64,000 bases of DNA from Trematomus loennbergii (GCA_012861695.1 JAAOOA010000060.1:19583625-19647624); one strand, 5' to 3'; shown: positions 24,611 through 44,466, numbered from the stretch's first letter. Numbers and translations: made by a program. The notes: generated from the sequence alone by a model not told the origin.

Positions 24611-26507
24611 TTATTAAGTGGTATGAATATTCTGTCTTAAAATAAATGCAAAATTGCAGATAGACCTGTACAGTTATATGTTCACAGTTTTAACATGTTC
24701 CCTTTGAATTGCCAACATTTAGATTAAAAAGAGACAGGGTTTATATTAGACAGAACATTATAGAAATGTATAATATCCATTATTATGAGAGTATCAAAAT
24801 CATGCTTAATAAAAACCTTTAATTGCCCTTTCAGTCTAATAATCAATTATAAAATATATATATATATATTACAACTTGTGTTTTCCGAAATACAAAACAT
24901 GTACAAGCAAAAATTGCAAAAAATATCCAGGGGCAAAAAGCAGATCTGTTGAGCCACTCCATTCAGTATATGTGTGTGCGTGCATGTGTTTGTATGTGCA
25001 TGTGTGAATTAAAGGATCACACCTTCTTATGGTATTAAATGATAAGAAAATGAATACAAAGACACCTGATGTTTCTGATCAAACTGACCAGCAGATAAAT
25101 GAATAGAACAACTGATGTGATAAGAAAATGTTTGGCTTTGGGAATGATTTATATATATACATATATATAAAGTGCACATTGGAAACATGTACTAAGATGC
25201 TATGAACAAAACAATTTTCTTCTCAAGAAGCTATAAAAACAGAAATGTGTGCTCTTAAATTGTGTGGATGGTAAAACAAATATTGGGTAGTAGAATAATA
25301 TATCTTATGACCTGTTATGAAAACATATTGTTAAATGCCATAATCTTTAAAAGGAGATATCCTGTGAGAAAGGCTGGAATAAAAGTCATCTGCTCCTGAA
25401 AACACACACATTTAAAGAGCAAATGTATCTGCTTTGCACTTTGTATTTTTCCATATAAACGTGTCATATAATAAAAATAAAAAGGCTACCATTGTGTCAC
25501 ATCAAAAACCAAACATAGTTCATATTGATACATAAACGTGATATAAGACATGTCATTGCTTCTACCCTTAAACCAACCGAGTGGTGTCTTTTCCTCACAA
25601 ACACAATAATGCCCATGTGCAGCAACTTTCACATTTCTGAATGAAAACATAAAAACACTTTGAAACTCCAACAATGAACAACCCTTATTATCAAACCCAA
25701 ATACCAAAAGCACACCAGTCCCAGGCTGCTTTTATTAAGTGCATGTTTTCTTTCTGTGTGTGCCTTTAAACGTGTGCATGTATGTACAAGGGAAAGCGAG
25801 CAATAGCTACCTGTTTGTTTATTTAGAGTCACTTCATGATTTAAGCTTGTAGAGGCAGATGAGGTGTGTGGTGCTTTAATGTGGCGGTCCATGAAGGAGG
25901 AGTTAGCATTAGCATTATGTCACAGGTAGCAGCTTTGATGAAAAGCTGAAGTATGACACAATACACAATGTGTGTGATATGATACATTCTGGAAAGTTTC
26001 ACATTATATTGGCCTAGCTAGCAAACAACGCGTGTGTGTACAATCTTTACTTTAATATATGCAGAGAAATGTGAGCTGATGTATAAAGTAGCATGCTGTT
26101 TCTGGCTTAAACAGAGCGAGTGTAGATGCGGTGAGGTTTAGCAGCCACAAGAGGGCGCTGCTCTCAGGCCAGCTGAGAGGCTGCTGCCTCTATTTTAAAG
26201 AGTGTCTGGGCCTTCCACACCTGATCAGAGATCTGGTTTTTCTCAACATGTCTAAATAAGCTGCTGATAAATCTGCAAGCAGGATGGGGTGATGGATACA
26301 TGATTAATAGGTGGACCCCCAGCTAATTCTCAGGCTACTGAGTTGAAAGGGTCCTAATTCGCACCCTAAAGGAACATTTCCCCACTCCCTGGAGTCCAAC
26401 ATGTAAGGCAAACTCTTTAAAAACCCCCCCATAAGTCACAGTGGTACAGTCCAACGTTAAAGCCAGCAACAAGTTTTTTTTAAAAAGCTGCCGGGATTCT
26501 GAGTTTT
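24611..26507 (-). other. probable klf3 3' UTR
   Basis: No coding signal is seen between the klf3 stop codon and a minus-strand AATAAA at 24611-24616. The stretch is AT-rich, with many ATTTA-like and TA-repeat segments, as is common for long KLF 3' UTRs. The end point is uncertain; other A/T-rich hexamers occur in the interval. Confidence 0.4.
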
Positions 26508-31466
<4,959 letters not shown>

Positions 31467-31565
31467 GGCTGCACGGGCCAGGCTCCTACAAGATAAAACA
31501 CACACATACAGCCATCAGTACACACATTTCATTACATAAGAACTAATTGATGCTCTTCTTGATCA

Positions 31566-31595
31566 TTTCTCCAAAATTACCTACCCCACCTTTAA
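31566..31595 (+). mobile_element. solo terminus of family B MITE upstream of the klf3 start exon
   Basis: Thirty bases matching the end of family B (CCAAAATTACCTACCCCACC then TTTAA) with no partner terminus nearby. A remnant of a deleted copy, in the klf3 5' UTR intron. Confidence 0.65.
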
Positions 31596-32327
31596 GCCAA
31601 AGAACAAATATATATTTATTTTAGAAATACAGCATTACAAACACAAAAAAAAGATAAAGTACGGAGTATTATCACATTAAGTATAAAAGTAAATAAGTAA
31701 AAACTTATTTTGCAGAAACATCGGCCCTTATGGCCGATAGTATTGTGATTTCAAGCCGGGCCCCCTCAAACCTTTTTAACTTTTTGGAGTTCAAACTTTT
31801 GAAATAACAGCCAATTTATTATTGTTTTGTATAATCTTATTAGATTTTACATTTTTTAAATGGCATATAATAATATGAAAGGTAATATAGCTATCAAATA
31901 AATGAAGTGAGGTAAAAAGTACAAGATGTCCTTATGGAAGTATAGTGGCAAGTGGCATTAAACGTAAAATACTGAAGAGCCTTTGAGAAGTGATGAAAAG
32001 TAAATCACCTAAAGTACAGGGAAAGGCTAGACGAGGGTCTGTAGTTAAGTATAGGTGTCTGAAATGTGTGTGTGAGCGCTGTCGGCCTCACTTCCAGTAA
32101 ATCACATCAGTCAATAGCCAAACCTCGTTTTTTCTGACCAATTTTACGCATGTTCTCCTCCTCTCTACTTTCAGCATCTAAATCAGAAGCTCTTCTTGCT
32201 CAGTCGTTCGTCTGACAGTCAAACAATTACAGACAACTTTACGACGGACCATGTGACTACGAGACAAAGGTGTGATGAGGCTAAAAACTGCCCAGTGTAA
32301 AAGAATAGACATTAAAAAGACCTCATA

Positions 32328-32330
<3 letters not shown>

Positions 32331-32372
<42 letters not shown>

Positions 32373-32375
32373 ACA

Positions 32376-32421
<46 letters not shown>

Positions 32422-32476
32422 ACACACACACACACCACCACACACACACACACACACACACCCACACACACACACA

Positions 32477-32515
<39 letters not shown>

Positions 32516-32540
32516 ACACACACACACACACCACACACAC
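32331..32540 (+). repeat. heavily interrupted (CA)n array
   Basis: About 210 bp of CA with roughly nine ACC/CAA-type interruptions, in the putative klf3 first intron. Confidence 0.97.
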
Positions 32541-32933
32541 CCTTTAAAGGCCTGTCAAGTGATTTGATCAAAAGCGTGTGAGGTTTCAAAGGTGGCTTCA
32601 GTTACCTCGGCTTTGAATGGTCGGGTGCAGCTGCGATGACTTTGGTTTGTTCCTAAATGAGTGTGTTTACGAGCGTGAGTGTGATTGCATGTGTGTGTTC
32701 AGCAGTGCATTGAGGCAACATGAACTGTCAAAGAATTTACCCTGAGGGAGTATGTGTGCGTGTGTGCGTGGGACCTGATTAAAGTCCACAGTCTAGAGAC
32801 AAGTTAGCCTTTAATTATTAACAAATGGACAGAAACACAGGCCATTACAACTTAGCACACACACACACATGCAAGCACACGCACAGCTGGACACACACAG
32901 AGACACACACACTCTAGATGGGAGGCAGACCAA

Positions 32934-33106
32934 GGCCGTTTCTCAATGCAGAGTAAAGCTGCTGCAGAGCCACTATTTCAAGTATACTACGTCATCGAGT
33001 GGCGCCGAATGCTGGGCATTTAAACAGTCCTTCGGCGCCACTCGATGACGTAGTATACTTGAAATAGTCGCTCTGCAGCAGCTTTACTCGACATTGAGAA
33101 ACGGCC
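32934..33106. mobile_element. 173-bp fold-back element (near-perfect hairpin)
   Basis: Arms of about 75 bp begin GGCCGTTTCTCAATG and end CATTGAGAAACGGCC, with about 20 unpaired bases (around TGCTGGGCATTTAAACAG) between them. Only a few mismatches. It has the form of a foldback MITE. It lies in the putative klf3 first intron. Confidence 0.8.
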
Positions 33107-33219
33107 CAATAGTAGAGCAGGATGCTTGCTTGCTGTTTCAGGAAGGGTGTGAACATGACGACTGAAGCCTCGCCCTTTGCCCGGCTCCATCGAAACAAAG
33201 AGACAGCAGTCAGGTGGGG

Positions 33220-33341
<122 letters not shown>

Positions 33342-34734
33342 CTAATCTGGGTTTGTATTGTATTGTAGTTCACCGAGAGGTCAATCTGTTTGTTGTTCTT
33401 GTGCGGTTGTGAATCACACACTGAGGTGGCATGAAGCACAAACCGATAGATCAGAAAACAGGAAGAGTACAAACGAGTAAGTGGCGTACAGTAAGTACAG
33501 GTTACATGTTGTTTTAGTTCAGACCCAAGACATTTGTCTTGTTTAAAGACTGTTTTGGTTTGAGTTTGAAACATGGCCCTAAAGGAATTCCCCACACTTA
33601 TTACATGTTCATATCTAAATATTTCCCCAGCAACCCGTACTAAAAAGAGTACTGTAAGAGAACCAGTTTGACTCATATATTTCGAAGAACAAGGACTCTC
33701 AATGTCATTAATGGAAAGCACCAGAAAAAGGCCCAGACGTTATTATTTTCCAGCCCGAGGATCAACATGTATAGCTACTAATCATTATTATTTATTTATC
33801 TGTCGCAATGTTTTTTTATACAAAATGTCAGGACATTTGGGTAGATCCCAGTCACAGATGTCATTTTGAAATAATTGACAGTAACGTCAACCTTTGGTTT
33901 GTGGAATTTGTTTAGTAAGCCTTGAGTTTGGCTCTCTAGCCATATTCGTTGTTGGCATTTGTAACTTTGGATGGCCCAAAAGTTACATTTAATGAATAGA
34001 AATTCATTAAGAATTTGCTTTACTTTAGAAATGTTCCCTTGACTCAATCCTAACAAACTCATAGGCCTCAACTCTTAAATACAATAAATGAAAAGGACTA
34101 TGTTGCTGCAGGCTGGGCTCAGGAGGGCGATTGACATTTACATGTAAGTACCTGTAAAACCTATGTCAATAGGCACACATGCACATATATGTTTTTGTAC
34201 TCAAAGAAATACAATACGTATCTCAGCTCAGATCATGTAGGTCTTTAGCAAACCCCTGCAGTGACACTCGAAGGGCCACACCAGGAACATAGCATTCCTC
34301 TCAGAGTTCACCTGTCATGCTGTATTCCCTCTCACAGGCCCTCTCACATGAACATATGAATACAATCAAAGACACTAAATCTGCTTGTCATTATTCTGAA
34401 CAAGTTTTGTGACAGTGACAGAGATGTGGCTCTCATGGTAGCGGCAGCAGCAGATAAAACACGTTGTTATGTTTTAATCTGCATGGAGGTGTAAGTGAGA
34501 TGGTTGGCCATACAGGAATGTGAACAGAGAAAATAATACAGGGCAAACTTTCCCTCAGGGATATATCATAACGGAATAAAAACAACGAGACACAGAAAGT
34601 TTAGACAATCACAGGAAATTAATGTAATTTGGCGATGCAGCATGTCCCTCAGTACACTTCCAACAACCATCAGGCCTCCAGAGACATATCTGCAGCTGGA
34701 GCTTGTTGATCTGTGTATGAATCAGTGATCCAGT

Positions 34735-34990
34735 TTTCATTTTGACGATTAATCGATTAGTGGTTTGACAGAAAATGTAACCAGGATAATATGTTTGTCA
34801 TTTTTCAAGCAAGACAACTTGTTAAAGGTTCTCAACTCGGATGATTTGCTGCTTTTTAATTGTTTTGTATGATGGACAAAACAGGATATCTGAAGACTTT
34901 ACAGAAATCTATTATATTGATGAAGAAAATAATCTCCAGATTGTTTGATAATAGAAATAACCGTTAGTCGGAGTGCTAGTTGCAATGATC
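34735..34990. repeat. fish interspersed repeat (ATTAATCGATTAGT type)
   Basis: ACGATTAATCGATTAGTGG followed by TTTGACAGAAAATGTAA and TTTTTCAAGCAAG matches, from memory, a widespread fish repeat. A short relic (GACAGAAAATTAGCAAC) recurs near 38360. In the putative klf3 first intron. Confidence 0.5.
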
Positions 34991-35499
34991 CTCTGACAGA
35001 TTGAGTTCTGTAGAAATGGATCTGACAGATGTGTCTTTCTGGCAGAAAGAAATAAGACAGATGTTGCTCCAGGCACTGTACTGTAGCTCCCCTATGATGT
35101 TAAATCACAGGACACACACTAACTGTGACAGGAAGGAGCCAGCGTGTGCTGCACCTTTTTGGTAAATAACCTTGAGTTGTTGAGTATTTCTCCCTGTGGG
35201 TGTGTATTTGTGCATGTCAAGTGTGGTCTGCAAATATTGTCCTTCTAGGTCAGTAGAGCTTCTGTGTACTCAACCCCAACCCACTCAGCAAACACTTCCT
35301 ACAACCCTCTCTCGCTCCCTTTCTCCACCCTTGGACTCACCCTTCAGATCTTCTACACCTCTTCCATCACTTTACTACTGTATTTATCTGGACAACACAG
35401 TACCCCACTCTGTTCTTCTCTCCCTCTCAAAGAATGATATAAAACAACATGACTGAAGGGAAAAATATTGTGGCTTGGAGTCCCTGGCTACTGACTCAA

Positions 35500-36057
<558 letters not shown>

Positions 36058-37613
36058 TCACTTTTCACTATTTCGTGACTTTCTTTACCACCTTGTCCTT
36101 GTGAGTCTCCCTCGCATAAGCCACTTGGTTAATTACCTGATCAAAAATTGCACATCTGTAACAGCATCCAAGCGTTAATAATACACTAAATCGCTTCCAG
36201 TGTAGAACTTCATGTACATACTGTAGCTTGACTGGCACTTTGTTACTTATTTTAACCCCCCAGGTAATGACATTTCCATATGATCCCTAATTACATGACT
36301 CATTTAGGTGACGAGCTAATATTCCAGTGTTTAACTTTTCCCTTTTCTGAGCTCACCTCCATTGTAGTTTCGTATAGCTCCACGCTCCTTCTGTTGCCTT
36401 CACTCAAATGTACTTTTCATTCAAGCCCTGACCCCCCTAGTGTACCTCCCTGCTTCCTAATTTCACCCCCTTACCTCACTTCCTACTCCTGACTCCCCTG
36501 ATGATGCCTCACATACTCTGACTTTGACTACTCTCACTTTAAGGGCCCCTGCTAAAGCCCCTTATCCTCTTATTTTTGGCTTCCTATTTCCTCATGTGAG
36601 CTGCCTAGCCCATGACTCTCATCCTCTTACCCTCCCCAAACACGCACACACAAACACACGTTAACACACATACACAGGCCCTTCTGCGCTCCTCTCCAGC
36701 AGACTGTGGGGCTGCGGGCCTGCAGACCTCGGGGGAAGCCAGAGGGGGCCGTCAGCAGGGAGAGGAAACAGGATCCATCATCACACACACACATCCACAC
36801 ACAAGCAAGCACACATTTAAAGACACAACGGAGTTGACATAAGGCTCAAACACGGATGAAGACACACACACACACACACACACACACCTCATGCCGTACT
36901 TGTCAAAGAGAGCAACGTTTTGAGGCTTTCCAGACAACTGAGGACAAAGAGAACGAGAGGTGCTGCCAGAGAGAAAGAGAGGGAGAAGCGGAAGCCCTCT
37001 GAGTTTAGTCTGACTGTTATTATTTCCACACTGCGAGATGGGTCAGGGGGTGTAAAGAAGAGAAGGAGGAGGAGGATAGTGAAGCCAAGTGGGGGGTGCT
37101 GCTGCAGGGGGCCTGCGGTTTCCTGTCTGACACCCCCCCCCCCCCCCACATTGCGCCTCCCTACCCGAAGAATGAGAGGAGAGAGAGGGGGAATAGCAGG
37201 AGAGAAAGGGCAAGAAAACAGTAACTCTGACCAAACTATGTCAAAATGGAAGTGGAAAGAACAAGGCAGACAGAAACGGGGAAGAAAACTAAGTGGGTTT
37301 CGACCAAAATATGACAAAACTTCAATGAACCTCAAACATGAGGAGGGGGAAACAGCCACACAGTCACAGTGGCTCAATCCAGTGGTTTAAAAGCGGTAAC
37401 AGACACACTGCACGTGTGTGTGTGTCTGTGCTATGACATGACTTTGAATGTGCGTGCACGTGCTGGAACGCATGTGAAGTTGTGTAAGGGGTTACAGCTT
37501 TTTGCGTTTATGGTTGTCTGTTGACCATGGTGTCCTTTATTCTCTAACTTCTACTCAGCAGCATCCAGGAGATTAATGTTTAGCCCTAATGTTCCCTAGG
37601 ACATGCCCTTTGA

Positions 37614-37616
<3 letters not shown>

Positions 37617-37680
<64 letters not shown>
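37617..37680 (+). repeat. (GT)n array
   Basis: Uninterrupted 64-bp array in the putative klf3 first intron. Short CA arrays also occur at 36863-36888. Confidence 0.95.
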
Positions 37681-37682
<2 letters not shown>

Positions 37683-38064
37683 ACTGTTGCACATTTTGTT
37701 CCATCAGATAACATCAGTATGTTGATTCAGGAAGAAAAGGTGTAAGTGTGGGAGGAGTATGACTCTAATTAGGAACAAATAAAAAGCCTTATAAATGAAT
37801 AAAAAGAGAACTGCTCTTCACTTCAAACTTTTCTAGAGCAATTGAAGAGTGTAAAGTAAGACAAAGAGGCAGAGAGAGAGAGGTCGCCCTCATTCCACCG
37901 TCCACCCCCCAACATCCCTCTCTCCTCCCTTCTTTCTCCCTCTCTCTCTCACTCCGGGCTCTAAACAGGATAAGGGCTTCATATGCCAAGTGGAATGTGT
38001 GACGCAAGCCTCAGCCTTGAAACAAAGCACAGGAAACAGGGAGAGACAGAGAGGAGAAACACAG

Positions 38065-38068
<4 letters not shown>

Positions 38069-38149
<81 letters not shown>
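38069..38149 (+). repeat. (GA)n array
   Basis: About 80 bp of GA, about 1 kb inside the proposed klf3 first intron. Purine mirror-repeat tracts of this kind can form triplex and often lie near promoters. Confidence 0.95.
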
Positions 38150-38151
<2 letters not shown>

Positions 38152-39204
38152 TGTATTACAAATAGTTGCAGTGAAACCAGAGGTGAAACAAAAAACCTCA
38201 GGTGTGACTGACTGTTTAAACACACACACACCTGTCACACATGCTCCTCTCTGTATGCTCTGACACTACACACAGTTTGAGCATCAGATTCAGACTTTAC
38301 TGATGGCCTGTCAATCAGAACTACAACTGAATCAATAAATAGATCAATTAGTTAGTACAATGACAGAAAATTAGCAACAGTTTGGACATTTCAGATGAGT
38401 AATCTAGCAAATGTTTTAAATAATCACAGAGTACAGCTTCTCAAAAGTCACATGTTGCTGCACTTGTGTGTTTTGTAGCCTATATTTTTTAATTGAGCTT
38501 CTTTACATCTTATGATAAATAACACAATTGAAGGTGTCTGTTGGGCTCTCAGAAAGGAATCTTCATTATTCTTTGGTGATATTTGCTTAACCAGAAAAGG
38601 GAAGATCCTTATGGAAAAAGCAGATGCCAAATGAGCTCTAACTGTTCACATTGTTTTTAACATCTATACTAAATCTCTAAATCTAGAACATTTGAAACTA
38701 GATCAAAATTACACATTGTGAGTAACCAACTTCACACAGACACACCACTATGAGTCTCCCTCACATGCCTACATTTGACCACTTTTTCTATTTTAATTAA
38801 TTAAACCACACTATGTTCTAAAAAAGGCTCTATAGGCTATAAATAGCATAGTCTCTCTACTTTCGAGTTACATGAGTTATCAGCCACTGTTGAGATCATC
38901 AGCAGCCTTGCCAACACACATTTGGCTACAACGCTCATTTCTCTTATTTTTACACAATGAATAAGAGCAAAAAAACAGAAATCAACTAATTAGGCTAATC
39001 ACCTAGACATTAACAGCTTGGTCTCATAAAAAAACAACTAACTTTATGGACTTCTTTCCATAGTAAAGTCAGCTTTAATACAACACATATAACCTTTAAT
39101 AAGACCACACAGCACATGCTTGACACAGGACATCCGATGGTAAAATTACATCAGTTTGCCGGGAAATGAGTAACATTAGAGGAAGATCAGGCTGTCAAAC
39201 TTAC

Positions 39205-39540
39205 TTCTCAGGTTGAGTATTACAAGTCTTATCCAGGATCAGAGAAGAAACTATCTCACAGTCTGCCTCGCTGAGAAAATGTCTCTCAATTAGTCAACTC
39301 CGGTGAAAAAGTGACGCAGTGACGATCAGCCCTCCGCTGTCACTGACATCAGAAAAACAAGACGAGTCCACTGATCGATGGCTCCACAAAACTTCCCGAA
39401 GTTATGAAACTCCCTCCTTCTTTCTGTGTGTGCACGTCTCGGGTTGTGTCGTTCAGAAACTGCTGCTGTCACATGATCCGGTGTGTGTTCTCCATGGGGT
39501 CGGGCCGCTGGGCGGGACCGGGGCGGGGTGGTCCAGTTCG
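39205..39540 (-). promoter_or_regulatory. candidate klf3 promoter and noncoding first exon
   Basis: The start-codon exon begins at an acceptor (31485), so klf3 needs an upstream noncoding exon. The best candidate ends at 39205 with donor GAGAA|GTAAGTTT. It is preceded in transcript direction by a GC-rich block at about 39495-39535 holding GC/CACCC boxes (minus-strand CCCCGCCCC and GGTCCCGCCC). KLF promoters in general are GC/CACCC-box driven. This would make a first intron of about 7.7 kb. Inference only. Confidence 0.4.
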
Positions 39541-39624
39541 TGTGTGTGTGTGCGTGTGTGTGTGTGAGTGGGTGTGTGTTTGTCTGTGTGTGTTGCAATG
39601 TGCTTTTCAAGTTTGGAGACAACA

Positions 39625-40255
39625 GAGGTGGAAGTATCTATAGACTCTCTAGGGCTAGGCTAATAAAATCCTTTACTGAAGTGTAGAAGTACTCTGTCAC
39701 ATTAAAGTCCTTCATTTAAAAGTATCAGAGGTGGGAGAAGTACTCTGATCTTGTACTTAAATAAAAGTAAAACTACCTGAGTGTAGGAATACTCTGTTAC
39801 AAGTAAAAGTCCTGCAGTCAAAATGTTACTCAAGTAAAATAACAAAAAAAAGTATTAACATCAAAATACGTAAGTACTCATAATGCAGATTGGTCCATTT
39901 CAGAATAATATATATTACATGTTTTGATTATAATTACTGATGCATTAATGTGTTATCAAAGCTGGTAATGGTGCAGCTAGTTTAAATGACTTTGTATGCT
40001 GCAGGGTAGATTGTGAATTTACTCCAGGTGTAAATAAAGTCTTATTTAAGTGTTGATTATATTTCACATCATTATTCCAAGTCTGAATATACTACACTAA
40101 ATAAATGCAGTGGAGTAAAAGTACACAATTTCCCTCTGAATTGCAGTGGACTAGATGTACAACATTGAAATACTAAAGTAAAGTACAATAACCTCAAAAT
40201 TGTACTTAAATACAGTACTTTAGTAAATCTACTTAGTTACTTTACACCATACTAT
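39625..40255. repeat. fish interspersed repeat (AAGTACTCTG / GTACTTAAGTA type)
   Basis: Repeated short phrases such as AGAAGTACTCTG, AAAGTCCTGCAG and TACTTAAATAAAAGTAAAA typify an abundant percomorph repeat. A related fragment seems to occur at about 50884-50960. It lies just upstream of the candidate klf3 promoter. Confidence 0.6.
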
Positions 40256-41257
40256 CAGTATTGCAAAACCCTTAAATTACCTACATGTTTGGTAGCCTAC
40301 TCATCATGCAGAATGGCCTATTTCAGTCCAATTTACCCTACAAGACATTATGGGATCATTATTGGCCTATTGGCTCTATCACTTTAATGTTGCAGCTGAT
40401 ACAGTTATAACTCATTTTAATTTGTCTGTGTTATATTCTTCCAGGAAATATGTCAATTAGTCATCTACTGCAAGATCACTTACACATATACTGCTGTTTA
40501 TATACAGCAATATGAGATCATTCTATAGACACAGTGAATACTTTGACTGATCCGCTGGCAGCTGTCCATTAACGCCTTTGAACAGGATGTGTCAAATGTA
40601 AATCCAGGGAACAATTATACCTGTTATATCTATGGCATGGGGCCATAATACATTTTAAGTTTGACAAAGTGCTTCTGCTTTAGGGGAGCTGATCTAGCTG
40701 AGGTGCATTGCGCGTCCCAACACGAGACAAAATGACAACAGTCAACAGCACAGCTCAACAAAATACACAAAGCTAAATGTGTAAACAGACATACATAAAC
40801 ATATAGCAAAAAAAAAAACTAAACACAACTTGCTACACTTTGAGAGTGGGGATAGAGATTCAAGGAACCAACAACTAATGTTTGGAGTCACAATTAGTGA
40901 ACAAGGTAGGAGAGAAAAGGTTAACAGACTTACAAATAATTTTAGTGAGCCCCCCTCAAGTTTTTGTTAAGCTTGAGATTTTCCATAACACTTTACACTG
41001 TAATTTTATTTGGTCAGATATCCGATCAATCGACACCAAATGTCATGCAAATAATGACAGAACGGCTTAAGGGCAAAACACTGTGTACTTTAAGGGTTTA
41101 AGTGCAAACCATACTGTAGGTGAGCTACAGTAAACAAACACAATGAAGTACAGTACACCTTGTTAAGTATGTGTAAAAATGTATATTATTTGTCTACTTT
41201 TCTATACATATTGAAGGTTTCTTATCCCAGAAGAACAGTCTTATGCCAAAGATGATT

Positions 41258-41441
<184 letters not shown>

Positions 41442-44425
41442 GGTATCTGTCATTACAGCCCTGTGCAGCGGAGTGAGGCAGTGGGTGCTTTAGCGGAGCT
41501 GGCTGTTGAGACAAGGCAGCGATGATATGACAGCTTTGTGTTTCATGGTTGGATTCTATATTAGTATGCAGGTGTAAGCCTTTCAAGTCTAAACATACAT
41601 CCGCTTAGGCTTAGCCGGCTCTGATGCATGAGAAGTGGAGCATGAGACGTGGTGATGGAGGGCTGGAGGTCGGACAAGTCACTGTAACTATATTTCTGTG
41701 TCAAAAATAATGCAGGGAGAACTAGTGCCAGATTTACTTTGTGCAAGTCACACACCAGTTACAGTATGTGCTGTTTTATAAGTCCTTATCTCTGGTAGGA
41801 TAGCATTTTCCAGTCAAGTAATTTTCATATGAATATCTTCTATGCTACATCTCTGGAATTAGGCTCAACATTATTATTTAATGAGATTTAGACAGAATTA
41901 AAATGTACCTGAGAAACTCACTTTTTACAGATCCTGGCACACATGGCACTTAAAAAAATATTGATGTAAGATACTTGAAACTTGTTGTAATATACTTTAA
42001 AAAAAATCCTATATTCCTAATGCTGATGAGCTCATGCAGTCACATAATTTTTTCCTTTTTTTTCATCTACTCATGCGTTACCACACACTCATATGATAAG
42101 GGATGGTTTCACTTTATGTTATATGCACATGTATTTATCATACGTTATATCTGCAACTGGAAACATACACACACTCCCGCAGACCTGCAGAAATTAGCGA
42201 TGAAAGTTTTTTTATTTAAGCCAGAACATTTAAAGACTCACACTCTGGTTGAAAACACTGTATATAATTGTGTGAGTTACATGCATGAGCCAGCCTGTAC
42301 ACAGTTGAGTAGACTTGTGCAACATTTTTAATTAAATCTTTAACTTGGAAGAGATTAAAGTTTTACAACATTGAGCTCGGCAAGCATAAATATTATAGTA
42401 AAGTGCCAAGAGCTGAACAATTAGTGTTAAATTAACACTCTAGAAAAACCGCCTGATTCAGAAAGGTTTCAGTATCTTTGTCTTTCAAATGAAGAGCAAC
42501 TAAAAGTTGGAACCAAGGTCAGAGTCCACCAGGAGATAAACAAATATTAGTCCTGAGCTGGGGTCCCCTGACCTGACCTGCCAAGAGTCCTAGATGGTGA
42601 TCAGTTATTTCAAACAAAAGCGCTAACTAACAACCCACAAGGGTGTGACTCATTCTTGAGTCAGGAAATGACCAAACATGTTTTCAAAAGCAAAAACCAA
42701 TATCCATACTCCATGCTCACTTTCTACATTGTGTATATTCATATTAACCTAGATTTCAACTTGTTATGAAAAAGTCTGAGACCCTGGTCCCAAACCAATA
42801 CGAAATATTACATGGAGAAACCAATCCCACACGTCTCATAGAAAAGACGTCTCTTCAACAAACAAATCTTTATAAGAGGAGATATCAGTAGACATTAACC
42901 TATTTACTAAATTAAACCTGCAGGCGTTAAGCAGGAATAGTACTAAAATCTGGATAGCTAATATCTGGACAGCAGGAAGTTAACTCGTCTTCTGTCTCAA
43001 GCTTAAACTCATCTGTTTCGACTGCACCTTTGCCAATAAAATAAATAATAAGAAACTCATATTTTTTCAGCATGTAGCATTTGAAAAGGTTTGGCTTTCT
43101 GAAAGCTAATGTACAGGATACTTGTTATTCTGAATTAGTATCTTCATGTTTGATTGCAGTTATCGCTGGTGGCTTTGGACTAAAGTGTCAGTTAAATAAA
43201 TAGGAAATGTAATGATCTGAATCACTCTCCAATTAACTCTTGTGGCATTCAGTTAAAAAGAAAATTGCATTTGTTATCTGCTTTACCGTGTTGTTTTTTT
43301 TACCAGTAATTGATGTGTTTTTCCGCTGGATCTCTTCCTATCTTTTTTACATTGCTTTGTGAGAGAACAGAGGCAAAAACTTAAACAAATATATTCTAGA
43401 AACATAATTATTATGTAGTGTGGATTTGGGGTAGCTAGTTGTCTCAGCTAGTTTTGGTTTCACCAAACTAGGCCTTAGTAAGGAATATTCGGTTCCACAG
43501 AGTTTAGCTTGTCCATAAAGTTGTGTGTGTGCATGTGTCTGGATTTGTAATGTTATAGGAATTTTATCTGAAAGAACAACTGTGTGTGTAATGCAAATCC
43601 ACTTTTATAGTTGTCGGTTATGCGTTTATTTGTTTTAAAGTGGAATGTGTGATATGTCTTCTGGTGAAAAGATAGATAAGATATTTTTCCGAGCTGCACA
43701 AACACACAACGGCTCTCTGTTCAATGGTATGTGATGCTTCACTGCATGAAGAAGAGTTACCAAACACATTCATCTGATGGGTGGAAATGAATCAATTTAA
43801 ATTGACCAATTTCTGAACTTTTTCTCCAACAGTGTTACTTTGACATGTCGTTTATTTCAAAACCTAGACAGAATATATCATTTGTATCATGTAATACCCT
43901 GAATACAAAATTGAGCTGAGTCTTTTTATTTGTATTAGTTTGAAAAGTATATTTTCATTAAACCAAGTACAAGCACAAAAGGATAGCTCATTTTTCGAAG
44001 ATAGGGCTAGATGGAAAGTTAAGAAATCACCAGAGTAACAACAACTCATCCTTAATGAATCATGAATATTCGTAACAAAGGTTATGGGATTTGTTTGGGA
44101 ACCATGTCAGTCTTTCCAAAATTCCCATGCCATGCTTTTGCACAGAGAAAAAACAACATAAATGCTACACCTACGATTATCATGATGTTAAAACATCAGG
44201 AAACAACTTTTCTTCGTCATATAATCATAGCTCTTACTATTCATAGCATAATGACGAGTGCTGAAAACTTTAAAATAAAAAAGGTGGTTTCCAGACTGCC
44301 TCCTATGTCCGTTACCTTCATAATTAATATGAATTAGTGCTACTAGTTAATGTTATTATTAAAATAGCAAACGTATTAGCATTGATTGTATTACATTTCC
44401 GCAATCAATTCTGTTGTTATTTGCG

Positions 44426-44427
44426 TA

Positions 44428-44459
<32 letters not shown>

Positions 44460-44466
44460 TGCGTGC
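44426..44466 (+). repeat. (GT)n-(GTGC)n compound microsatellite
   Basis: Short GT run followed by seven GTGC-type units. Confidence 0.9.

Noticed and set aside
38069..38149. CRISPR or satellite-like array
   Set aside because: Simple dinucleotide repeat without spacers; CRISPR arrays are not expected in a vertebrate genome.
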